The notes below the pieces were generated by a model. That model searched no databases and was not told the DNA's origin. It saw only the letters and a program-made list of their open reading frames with translations. Positions 1 to 6,117 of a DNA stretch of 6,117 nucleotides are shown piece by piece. A program made the translations under genes and the position numbers. Location of the stretch: positions 1-6,117 of the forward strand of contig DASRFJ010000026.1 in the NCBI GenBank assembly GCA_035651595.1, read 5' to 3'. Position 1 is the first letter of the stretch. Every line of letters begins with the position of its first letter. The DNA is from JAFARZ01 sp035651595. Its GTDB lineage: Bacteria; Actinomycetota; Actinomycetes; Streptosporangiales; Streptosporangiaceae.

Positions 1-2120
1 ACCGGGTGGTGACACTGCGGGGGGAGCGGTCGGCGTACTTCGGCCCGACGGCCGACTCCGGCGACACGCTGGGGGCGTCGGCCGGCAACCTGGATAGCGA
101 CACCTACTACCGGGGGCTGCTGAAGTCCGGCGTCGTGCGACGGCTGCTGTCCCGTCCCGCTCCGCTCGGCCCCACGCGGCAGGCCCGTGACCTGGTAAAC
201 GGGTACGTCGCGGGCTACAACCGCTACCTGGCCGACACGGGGGTGGCACACCTGCCCGACCCGGCGTGCCGCGGCCAGGCCTGGGTCACCCCGATCACCG
301 CGCTCGACGTGTGGACGCTCATGTATGACTTCGACACGCTCACCGGACAGTCCGCGGAAAAGCAGAACATCGCCACGGCGACCCCGCCCACTCCCGGAGC
401 GCCGCCCCCGGCGCCGCTAGCGCTACCGGGCGTGCCGGCGGCCAAGGCGTCGAGCAACGGCTGGGCGCTCGGTCGGGACGCAACCGTGGACCACGACGGG
501 ATGGTGCTGGCCAACCCGCACGTGCCCTGGACGGGTAACGCTCGTATCTATCAGGTGCAGTTCACCATCCCGGGCGTGCTGAACGTGTCCGGCGGCAGCC
601 TGTACGGCTCACCGGTGATCGAATTCGGCCACACTACGGGGGCGGCCTGGACCCTGACCGCCTCGCACGCGTCGCGTTTCACCCTCTACCGGCTGAACCT
701 GGTCCCCGGCGACCCGACCAGCTACCTGGTCGACGGACACGCGGTGGCTATGAGCAAGCAGGACGTGCCGGTCACGGTTCGCGACGCTGCCGGGAATCTC
801 TCCACGGTGACCCGCACGCTGTACAGCTCGGTCTACGGGCCGGTGCTGGCGAACGGCTGGACGACGTCGAACGCGATCGTCATCCGCGACGCCGGGGCCG
901 GCAACGTCCGCTCGGTGGACGAATTCCTCGGCATGGGACGCTCGGAAAACCTCGCCCAGCTTCGTGCCGCTCAGGACACCTACCAGGGCCTGCCCTGGAC
1001 CTACACCCTGGCGACGGACACCAGCGGCACCGTGTACTTCGCCGACGCCTCGGTGGCCCCGCACGTCACGGCCGCGCTGGAACAACGATGCCAGGTCGGA
1101 AAGATGAGCGGCGGGGACAGCGCCGTCCCCATCCTGGACGGCTCCACGTCCGCCTGCGGCTGGGGCAGCGACCCGGACGCGATCGAGCCCGGCATCTTCG
1201 GGCCTGGCAGCTACCCGCGGCTGACCCGCACCGACTACGTGGCCAACTCGAACAACAGCCCCAGGTATGTCAACTCGCAGGCGCCGCTCACCGGCTATGC
1301 GCCTGTCTACGACGCCCGCGTCGCGCTCGAGCTGCGGCCCCGGCTCAGCCTCGAGATGATCGGCCAGCGGGTGACCGGCACCGATGGTTTCGGCCCGCCC
1401 GGCTTCACGCTCAACAACCTCCAGGAAACCATGTTCGGCCAGCGCAACTACAGCGCCGACCTGGCCCGTACCGCGGTGGTCGCGATGTGCCGTGCCCAAC
1501 CGGTGCTGACCGCCAGCGACGGCAAGCAGGTGAACGTCAGCGCCGCGTGCTCGGTGCTGAGCGCCTGGAATGGGCGCGCCGACCTCGGCAGCCGCGGCGA
1601 GGTGCTGTGGCAGCAGGCCTACGGCTCGATCAACTACACGCCCGGCTGGTGGAGCGTACCCTTCGACCCGTCCCAGCCGCTCACCACGCCACGCGACCTC
1701 AACACCAGCGACCCGGACGTGCAGGCGGCGCTGGCCGACGCCGTGGAGTACTTCCAGGCCCACGGCGTTCCGCTGAACATCACGCTGGGCGCCGTCCAGC
1801 ACTACGCCGGGATCTCGCTGCCCGGCTGCACAGAAGGCGAAGGCTGCTTCGACCGCATCGAGGGGAACACCCCGGCCGGCAGCGCCGTAGGCACCGATGC
1901 CAGCAACGGATCGACCTTCATCATGGCCACCGAGCTCACCCCGCAGGGGCCGCGCACCAGGACGATCACCACCTACTCCGAGTCCGCCAACCCCGGCTCC
2001 CCGCACTACGCCGACCAGACCGCACTGTTCGGCCGCGGCCAGATGATCACCGAGCGCTTCACCGAAGCCGAGATCAACGCCGACCCGGGGCTACGGACGA
2101 CGACCCTGGCCGCCGGCTAA
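1..2120 (+). CDS. Penicillin acylase family Ntn-hydrolase (5' truncated)
   Basis: This is an N-terminal-nucleophile amidohydrolase that would cleave an N-acyl amide such as a penicillin, acyl-homoserine lactone or lipopeptide. The frame is open to the window edge. The first visible GTG (position 6) lies inside a family-conserved stretch (VTLRGERSAYFGP), so the true start, signal peptide and first part of the alpha chain are upstream. Numbering from that GTG, alpha-chain sequence runs to about residue 115 and a Pro/Ala-rich spacer covers about 117-149. The beta chain starts at Ser150 in SNGWALG, the autoprocessing site and nucleophile. His172 in NPHVPW is at beta position 23, the conserved family position. 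Ala219 (WTLTAS) and Asn416 in VANSNNSP are the likely oxyanion-hole residues. The end, with FGRGQMITERFTEAEI, is typical, giving a complete beta chain of about 555 residues. The family is normally exported and self-cleaved in the periplasm or outside the cell. The true substrate cannot be read from sequence. Confidence 0.93.
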   Translation, partial: RVVTLRGERSAYFGPTADSGDTLGASAGNLDSDTYYRGLLKSGVVRRLLSRPAPLGPTRQARDLVNGYVAGYNRYLADTGVAHLPDPACRGQAWVTPITALDVWTLMYDFDTLTGQSAEKQNIATATPPTPGAPPPAPLALPGVPAAKASSNGWALGRDATVDHDGMVLANPHVPWTGNARIYQVQFTIPGVLNVSGGSLYGSPVIEFGHTTGAAWTLTASHASRFTLYRLNLVPGDPTSYLVDGHAVAMSKQDVPVTVRDAAGNLSTVTRTLYSSVYGPVLANGWTTSNAIVIRDAGAGNVRSVDEFLGMGRSENLAQLRAAQDTYQGLPWTYTLATDTSGTVYFADASVAPHVTAALEQRCQVGKMSGGDSAVPILDGSTSACGWGSDPDAIEPGIFGPGSYPRLTRTDYVANSNNSPRYVNSQAPLTGYAPVYDARVALELRPRLSLEMIGQRVTGTDGFGPPGFTLNNLQETMFGQRNYSADLARTAVVAMCRAQPVLTASDGKQVNVSAACSVLSAWNGRADLGSRGEVLWQQAYGSINYTPGWWSVPFDPSQPLTTPRDLNTSDPDVQAALADAVEYFQAHGVPLNITLGAVQHYAGISLPGCTEGEGCFDRIEGNTPAGSAVGTDASNGSTFIMATELTPQGPRTRTITTYSESANPGSPHYADQTALFGRGQMITERFTEAEINADPGLRTTTLAAG

Positions 2121-2147
2121 CGGACCAGAAGCGCGTCAGCGGAGGAA

Positions 2148-2185
2148 GAACCACCGTCCGTTAGGATCATAACGGCCGGTGGTTC
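2148..2185. terminator. Hairpin between convergent genes, putative bidirectional terminator
   Basis: Two 16-nt arms (2148-2163 and 2170-2185) pair with a single T/C mismatch (2157 with 2176) around a 6-nt loop. The hairpin sits 27 bp after the acylase stop and covers the last codons and stop of the oppositely transcribed glycosyltransferase, whose TGA (2169-2167) is in the loop. There is no T-run on the plus side and only a short TTCCTCC on the minus side, as is common for terminators in high-GC actinobacteria. The position between convergent genes supports the call, but termination itself is inferred. Confidence 0.72.
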
Positions 2186-2880
2186 AACCCCGGATCGTCG
2201 TGCTGCCCGGCGAGCACCCGCAGCAGATGGCTGAACCCAGCCGGCGCGCGGGCACAGCGGCGAGCCGACGTCCGGACTGTGATATCGCTGGCTTGCCGCA
2301 CCTGGCATCCGGCTTTCGTCGCGGCCGTTACGAGGGCATGGTCTTCCGCGGTAAGCAGCGAGCTGAAGCCACCGGCCGCGACGTATGCCGACGCCCGGAT
2401 GCCGAGGTTCGCGCCATGTACGTGCGGGTGCGGTCCATCCCCGTACTCGTACTGCGCCGCGAACGCGGCCGGCACGTGTGCTGGATGACCGTTCCAGTCG
2501 GCGATGTTGACGGTGCCCAGCACAAGATCCCAGCCCTGGTTGGCGTATCTGAGCTGCCGCTCCAGCCAGCCAGGCGGCACTACGGTGTCGGCGTCGGTGG
2601 TCGCCAGCCAGACCGTCGTAGGGTCACTGCCCGCCGTCAGCCGCAGCACTTCGGCCATCCCGGCCGCGCGCGCCGCGCCCACGTTGCGGGCGCGGATGCT
2701 GATCACCTGGGTGCCGCCCGCGCGCGCGGCCGCGATGGTACCGTCCGTGCAGCTGTCCGCCACCACCAGCAGGTGCACCGGGATGCTGGCGCGCGCGGTG
2801 CGTCGGAGCGCCCGCAGGCAGTCGGGCAGCAGCAGTTCTTCGTTGTGAGCCGGCACCACCACGGCCGCGGTGTCGATCAT
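2167..2880 (-). CDS. Family 2 (GT-A) glycosyltransferase
   Basis: This 237-residue protein is predicted to transfer a sugar from a nucleotide-sugar donor. It is essentially a bare GT-A domain with no membrane helix, so it is probably cytosolic. Motifs appear in GT2 order: VVVPAHNEE (residues 7-15), the nucleotide-binding ADSCTDGT (41-48), the metal-binding DAD (96-98) in ATTDADT, the acceptor-side HPHVHGANLGIR (151-162), and the likely catalytic-base region TAED (177-180). A basic tail, TSARRCARAPAGF (204-216), follows. The ATG overlaps the upstream methyltransferase stop as ATGA. No strong ribosome site precedes it, so translation is probably coupled. It is the last gene of the four-gene operon. 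The final sense codon is a rare TTA (Leu237). Donor and acceptor are unknown. Confidence 0.93.
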   Translation of the reverse strand: MIDTAAVVVPAHNEELLLPDCLRALRRTARASIPVHLLVVADSCTDGTIAAARAGGTQVISIRARNVGAARAAGMAEVLRLTAGSDPTTVWLATTDADTVVPPGWLERQLRYANQGWDLVLGTVNIADWNGHPAHVPAAFAAQYEYGDGPHPHVHGANLGIRASAYVAAGGFSSLLTAEDHALVTAATKAGCQVRQASDITVRTSARRCARAPAGFSHLLRVLAGQHDDPGLNHRPL

Positions 2881-3497
2881 GTCAGGCCCGTCGCTTGCGC
2901 CACAGATACCGGCACACCGTCGGTGCGGATGTAGGCCTCGGCTAGGAAGTCTGGCTCGGTGTGCCGGACGAGCCGGGCTAGACCGGGCTGGGCGGCGAGG
3001 GCGCGGTGGACGTCGTCCCCGGAACGGGGGTAGTCCACGACCGGGTGCCGCCAGTGCACGGCGAGCAGCGTACCGTCCGGCTCCAGGGCGGTCGCCGCGT
3101 TATCCAAGACCTGGTCGAGGTCAAGGTCGCCAAAATAGTACAGGAACTCGGATAGCACGATGAGGTCGAAGCTGCCCGACGGCCAATCGCGGGGGATTTC
3201 CCGTTGCTCGACCCGGACCTGCGGCAGGTCCCGGGTGCGCTGGGCGGCGGCGCGGACCGCGCGCGCGGCGAGGTCGCAGGACAGCAGCGAGTCGCAGCGC
3301 TGAGCAAGCATGTGCGAGAACACGCCAATGGAGCAGCCCGGCTCGAAGGCGCGGCTGTATCGCCGGGCCGGCAGCAGAGCAAGGCTGATGGCGTACTTGC
3401 GCTGCTCGTACCAGCGTTCCTCAAACCCCCACGGATCCGGGGCGGCCTCATACATGGCGTCGAAATAGCTTTTTCCGAGCGTCACGAGCTCCGTCAT
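2877..3497 (-). CDS. NodS-like SAM-dependent methyltransferase
   Basis: This 206-residue class I methyltransferase resembles NodS, the N-methyltransferase of rhizobial Nod-factor synthesis. The N-terminus YFDAMYEAAPDPWGFEERWY (residues 11-30) is typical of the NodS-like group. The SAM-binding motif I is FEPGCSIGVFS (51-61), the acidic strand-2 residue is in LLSCDLAARAV, and the post-motif segment is FDLIVLSEFLYYF (114-126). The ending HW (about 148-149) after LEPDGTLLAV is also group-typical. The start is backed by a Shine-Dalgarno sequence 8 nt upstream at 3506-3511. The ATG overlaps the deacetylase stop by 4 bp (ATGA), and its own TGA overlaps the glycosyltransferase ATG the same way. By its neighbours it may methylate an amine freed by the deacetylase, but O-methylation or another target is equally open. 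Confidence 0.92.
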   Translation of the reverse strand: MTELVTLGKSYFDAMYEAAPDPWGFEERWYEQRKYAISLALLPARRYSRAFEPGCSIGVFSHMLAQRCDSLLSCDLAARAVRAAAQRTRDLPQVRVEQREIPRDWPSGSFDLIVLSEFLYYFGDLDLDQVLDNAATALEPDGTLLAVHWRHPVVDYPRSGDDVHRALAAQPGLARLVRHTEPDFLAEAYIRTDGVPVSVAQATGLT

Positions 3498-4234
3498 CGC
3501 AGCAGCACCTCATGTCTGCGGGTGAAATGCGCCACTATCGCGGCCGGCAATACCGGTCCTGCGCCGGCCCGGTCGGTGAGCTGGGTGGCGAAAGCCTCGA
3601 TGGCGGCCGTCTTACGGGTCGCCTCCGCTGCCGTGAGCGGTATCTGGCAGGCCCGGTGCCATGGAACCCGCGGGTCGTCCGGTTTCGCCCAGTGCCACAT
3701 CCAGATCGGATAGCTCAGCACGTTGCACGCGGCCCGGCGCGCTGCCCGGCCCGCCGTCTCATGATCGGCATGGGCATCTTCCTCCCAGGGCGCCAGGCAC
3801 ACGTCGAATCCTGCGCATTGCTCGCGCAGGATAGCGATCAGTTCGCCTTCGTGCGCGGCGAGTCCGGCGTCGGGCAGACGGAGCCGGTTCACCTCGGCGT
3901 TCCTGATACCCAGTATGTCGAGGGCGGCGACCGACTCAGCCGTCCGCGTTCGCCCGACCCAGGCGGGATCGCGGTCGGGGTGAGAGGCCTCGCCGTCGGT
4001 GACCGCGATCAGCCGCAGCCGCGCACCGGCGGCGGCCAGCCGGCCCATCGTCGCGCCGACGCCAAGGACCTCATCGTCTGGGTGCGCCGCGACGACCACG
4101 ACGCTGCGCCAGGCGCGCGGGTCGGCGACGGGAAGGCGTCGTAGCGCGGGCCATGATGCCCAGGTTTCTTCCGCGGTGCCAGGCCGGTCGATGCGGTTGG
4201 GGCCGAGCCCGGAGTCGGTCTGCTGACTCACCAT
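3494..4234 (-). CDS. PIG-L family zinc-dependent deacetylase
   Basis: This 246-residue protein belongs to the PIG-L / LmbE superfamily, whose members (MshB, Mca, PIG-L) hydrolyse N-acetyl or related amides on amino sugars. The signature AHPDDE is at residues 50-55. Asp53 is the expected base, and His51 and Asp54 are metal ligands. The second metal motif HADH is at 155-158 (WEEDAHADHETAG), with His158 the expected third ligand. All key residues are present, so it should be active. About 45 residues precede AHPDDE, a longer lead than in compact MshB-type enzymes. The annotated ATG overlaps the dehydrogenase stop by 7 bp. The second codon is GTG (4231), which would give a 4-bp GTGA overlap like the other operon junctions, so the start may be one codon later. 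The substrate is presumably an N-acyl sugar made or consumed by this operon. Confidence 0.93.
   Translation of the reverse strand: MVSQQTDSGLGPNRIDRPGTAEETWASWPALRRLPVADPRAWRSVVVVAAHPDDEVLGVGATMGRLAAAGARLRLIAVTDGEASHPDRDPAWVGRTRTAESVAALDILGIRNAEVNRLRLPDAGLAAHEGELIAILREQCAGFDVCLAPWEEDAHADHETAGRAARRAACNVLSYPIWMWHWAKPDDPRVPWHRACQIPLTAAEATRKTAAIEAFATQLTDRAGAGPVLPAAIVAHFTRRHEVLLR
3506..3511 (-). promoter_or_regulatory. Ribosome binding site of the methyltransferase gene
   Basis: On the minus strand GAGGTG lies 8 nt before the ATG at 3497, inside the end of the deacetylase gene. It supports this start and shows that the methyltransferase has its own ribosome site in addition to the overlapping stop/start. 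Confidence 0.7.
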
Positions 4235-5247
4235 GTCGTACCGCCGCCAGCCACCAGTTCGCCGAGCCGGGCCAGGTCGCGCTCGGCATGGTGCTGGCGG
4301 AGATATACCGTCAGATCCGCGACCCGCCGTGCATGCGCTTCGTCATGACAGAGCGGCTCAGCGCCGAGCGCCCTGCCCACTCGCCGGATCACTTCCGTGG
4401 CGGTCTCCTCGATGAGCGACTTCAGCCGCAGCGAGCGGCGGCGGCCGCCGCCTTTGCGGTCGTGAGGATCGGCGTCGATCTCGTCGGCCGCCGTGTGGAG
4501 CATGGTGCGCGCGGTGTGGAGGGCGATGTCGACAGCGCCGAGATGAGCGAGCCCGTGCGGGCCGATATCGCGTTCGGCCGCGGCGGCGAGAAGCGTCTTG
4601 GCTATGCCGCGCGCCCCGCCATACCAGCACGCGGCAACGCCCGCCCCGCCATGGGCGAATCCCGGCCTGGTGAGGTAGCTATCCGGCTCACCGACCGGAG
4701 CGGCCACGATGTCGATAAAGCGGACATCAAAGGTGTCACTGGCCGCCATGCCGATTGCCGGCCAGCTGCCGGGGACCGGCGCAAGCCCGTGGGTGCTGAC
4801 CGCGAACAGCCGATTGCCGTCCGGCGCTGCCGCGGTCACCAGCGCATCAGTACACGAATGGGCGCCAGAGCAGTAGCGCTTGATGCCATGCAGCCGCCAT
4901 TCGCTGCCGGTCTTTGTGGCTTCCAGGCCTGGGCCGGGAGGCTGGGCTGCCCAGACTCCCCAGCGGCTACCCGATGGAGGAGAACTGGCGCCCAGTTCGG
5001 CGAGGATAGCAAGCGCGTCGGTGTGCCCCTCGGCAAGCCGGGCAAGGGAAAGGTCCTGTTCGGCTACCGCGGCAAGAGCCGCCCAGCGCTCGCGGGTCCG
5101 GCCACCGCCGGGTAGCGGCAAGTTCAGCTCTCCTGACCCCACCGCGGCAGCGAATGCCGCCGCGGTCGCGGCTACTGCCCTGTCGCCGACGTGTTCATCG
5201 GCATCCGGCGGGTGCGCCGCAGTCCGCGGGTGCGCGGCTTCGATCAT
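4228..5247 (-). CDS. Acyl-CoA dehydrogenase-like flavoprotein
   Basis: First gene of the operon: a 339-residue protein with acyl-CoA dehydrogenase architecture, somewhat shorter than the usual 380 or so. The N-terminal helical domain is about residues 20-90 (ERWAALAAVAEQDLSLARL, then EGHTDALAILAELG). The middle beta domain is about 96-190, with WGVWAAQPPG and the family-typical LHGIKRYCSGAHSCTDALV. The C-terminal helical domain is about 198-335, with RRVGRALGAEPLCHDEA and RRVADLTVYLRQHHAERDL. The usual C-terminal Glu-Gly-Thr segment carrying the catalytic Glu of short- and medium-chain enzymes is not visible, and a QHH (318-320) stands nearby. Oxidation of an acyl or other carbon chain is therefore likely, but plain acyl-CoA dehydrogenation is not certain. 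A flavin monooxygenase-like or non-canonical reaction is possible. The start is supported by a strong ribosome site just upstream. Confidence 0.87.
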   Translation of the reverse strand: MIEAAHPRTAAHPPDADEHVGDRAVAATAAAFAAAVGSGELNLPLPGGGRTRERWAALAAVAEQDLSLARLAEGHTDALAILAELGASSPPSGSRWGVWAAQPPGPGLEATKTGSEWRLHGIKRYCSGAHSCTDALVTAAAPDGNRLFAVSTHGLAPVPGSWPAIGMAASDTFDVRFIDIVAAPVGEPDSYLTRPGFAHGGAGVAACWYGGARGIAKTLLAAAAERDIGPHGLAHLGAVDIALHTARTMLHTAADEIDADPHDRKGGGRRRSLRLKSLIEETATEVIRRVGRALGAEPLCHDEAHARRVADLTVYLRQHHAERDLARLGELVAGGGTTW

Positions 5248-5253
5248 TTCCTT

Positions 5254-5259
5254 CCCCTC
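5254..5259 (-). promoter_or_regulatory. Ribosome binding site of the dehydrogenase gene
   Basis: Reading the minus strand, GAGGGGAAGGAA directly precedes the ATG at 5247. The GAGGGG core is about 6 nt away. This purine-rich site fixes the start of the first operon gene. Confidence 0.75.
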
Positions 5260-5330
5260 AAGCTCTCAGCACTGCTGCCCGCCGCCAGGCGAGGCAAACC
5301 GGCCCGCAGGTGTTTAGGCCACGGGAGCGG

Positions 5331-5336
5331 GGGAGG
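5331..5336 (+). promoter_or_regulatory. Ribosome binding site of the DUF2231-Rieske gene
   Basis: GGGAGG lies 8 nt before the ATG at 5345. An in-frame TAG occupies the three bases just before that ATG, so translation cannot start further upstream in this frame. Together these fix the start. Confidence 0.8.
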
Positions 5337-5344
5337 CGATGTAG

Positions 5345-6117
5345 ATGCGACTGATCTCCAAGCTCGAGCAGGACTCTCGGCTGGACGGCGTGGTTTCCGC
5401 AGGCCAGCGCGTGGCCCGGCTCATCCCGCGCGGCAAGCTGCGCGACATATTGCACGGATGCTGGCTCGGCCATCCGCTGCACCCGGTGCTGATCCAGGCC
5501 CCCGTCGGGGCGTGGCTGGGCGCGAGCATCCTCGACCTCACCGGCGCGGACGAGCGAGCAGCCCGCCGCCTGGTTGCCGCTGGGCTGATTGCCGCCGCCC
5601 CCGCCGCGCTGGCGGGCACCGCGGACTGGCCCGAGCAGCATGAGCAGCAGATGCGTGTCGGCGTGGTGCACGTGGCCGCCAACATCGTCGCGGTCAGCCT
5701 GTACGGCGCCTCGCTGCTATCGCGCAACACCGGCGCTGCTCGCGTGCTTCGGACGGCCGGACTGGCTGCGACCACAGCCAGCGGGCTGCTCGGCGGTCAC
5801 ATTTCCTTCCGCCTGGCTGGCGGCGTCAATCATGCGGAGGAGGTCCCGCATCTTACGAAATCCGGTTGGCAGCATCTGATGCCGGCGGCGGATCTGCCCG
5901 AGGGCCCGCTGGTGCGCCGCATGCTCGGCGAGGTACCGGTCGTGGCCGTCCGGACGAACGGCGTGGTGCACGTACTCGCCGGCCGGTGCAGCCACATGTC
6001 CGGTCCCCTGGCCGATGGAGAGCTATCGGACGGCTGCCTGACCTGTCCGTGGCACGGCAGTGTGTTCCGGGTATCGGACGGCTCGGTGGTGCACGGCCCG
6101 GCCACCGCACCGCAGCC
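5345..6117 (+). CDS. DUF2231 membrane domain fused to Rieske [2Fe-2S] domain (3' truncated)
   Basis: The frame runs 257 codons from the ATG to the window edge without a stop. Residues 40-160 match the DUF2231 pattern, with LGHPLHPVLIQAPVGAWLG followed by an Asp in SILDL. They contain about four hydrophobic segments (about 46-66, 76-94, 106-127, 134-155), ending in GGHISFRLAGGVNH. From about residue 182 a Rieske domain follows. Cys215-Ser-His217 and Cys234-Pro-Trp-His237, 16 residues apart, are the four [2Fe-2S] ligands, and all are present. The protein is thus probably membrane-anchored with a Rieske domain for electron transfer. Partner and direction of electron flow are unknown. No oxygenase catalytic domain is visible, and only a short C-terminal remainder of the Rieske domain is expected beyond the window. 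It is divergent from the operon, so a shared function is only possible, not shown. Confidence 0.93.
   Translation, partial: MRLISKLEQDSRLDGVVSAGQRVARLIPRGKLRDILHGCWLGHPLHPVLIQAPVGAWLGASILDLTGADERAARRLVAAGLIAAAPAALAGTADWPEQHEQQMRVGVVHVAANIVAVSLYGASLLSRNTGAARVLRTAGLAATTASGLLGGHISFRLAGGVNHAEEVPHLTKSGWQHLMPAADLPEGPLVRRMLGEVPVVAVRTNGVVHVLAGRCSHMSGPLADGELSDGCLTCPWHGSVFRVSDGSVVHGPATAPQ

Larger units (their letters stand above)
5248..5344. promoter_or_regulatory. Shared intergenic region between divergent starts
   Basis: These 97 bp separate the start codons of the leftward operon and the rightward DUF2231-Rieske gene, so promoters for both must lie here or, for either, within the opposing gene. I see no convincing -35/-10 pair on either strand. 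An imperfect inverted repeat at 5276-5296 (TGCC CGCC / GGCG a GGCA around a 4-nt centre) could be an operator, but in DNA this GC-rich it may be chance. Confidence 0.5.

Noticed and set aside
6..8. GTG as the real start of the acylase
   Set aside because: The frame is open upstream, there is no room to see a ribosome site, and the sequence begins in the middle of the conserved alpha-chain region without a signal peptide.
609..2006. 465-codon open frame on the minus strand opposite the acylase gene
   Set aside because: It is fully antisense to a gene with clear catalytic motifs, has Arg/Gly/Val-rich low-complexity composition and no recognisable domain. This is a usual by-product of high third-position GC.
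1088..2164. 358-codon plus-strand frame overlapping the acylase in another frame
   Set aside because: It is extremely Arg/Pro/His-rich with no domain and lies inside the well-supported acylase beta chain.
2179..2934. 251-codon plus-strand frame opposite the glycosyltransferase
   Set aside because: It is antisense to a gene with all GT2 motifs, has no motifs of its own, and overlaps the terminator hairpin at its start.
4153..5115. 320-codon open frame on the plus strand opposite the dehydrogenase gene
   Set aside because: It is antisense to a recognised flavoprotein and shows no family motifs and a biased composition. Treated as a shadow frame.
1..6117. Search for tRNA, rRNA, CRISPR arrays, insertion-sequence ends or transposase genes
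   Set aside because: By eye I saw no regularly spaced repeats, no long terminal inverted repeats apart from the 2148-2185 hairpin, and no transposase motifs. Nearly all the sequence is accounted for by the six coding regions.

Overview
The window is about 6.1 kb of very GC-rich DNA with strong G/C preference at third codon positions. This, the gene families present and the tight 4-bp gene overlaps suggest a high-GC actinomycete-type bacterium. I cannot fix the genus from the sequence. There are six real coding regions. The outer two run off the window edges, and coding is dense: the only gaps are about 46 bp (2121-2166) and 97 bp (5248-5344).

Left (1-2120, plus strand): the 3' part of a secreted Ntn-hydrolase of the penicillin acylase / acyl-homoserine-lactone acylase superfamily. 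It has the end of the alpha chain, a Pro/Ala-rich spacer, and a complete beta chain starting at Ser150. It converges on the next operon, and a strong hairpin at 2148-2185 lies between the two.

Centre (5247 down to 2167, minus strand): a compact four-gene operon in the transcription order acyl-CoA dehydrogenase-like flavoprotein, PIG-L-type zinc deacetylase, NodS-like SAM methyltransferase, family 2 glycosyltransferase. Every junction overlaps by 4 to 7 bp, so the four proteins are probably made together for one pathway. A glycosyltransferase, an N-deacetylase, a NodS-type methyltransferase and an acyl-modifying enzyme fit the building and tailoring of an amino-sugar glycoconjugate or lipid-like metabolite, and recall Nod-factor logic with different enzyme folds. 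No product is known to me, and this is the main item of interest.

Right (5345-6117, plus strand, open at the end): a membrane protein with an N-terminal DUF2231 four-helix region fused to a C-terminal Rieske [2Fe-2S] domain. It is divergent from the operon, and the two start sites share a 97-bp intergenic region.
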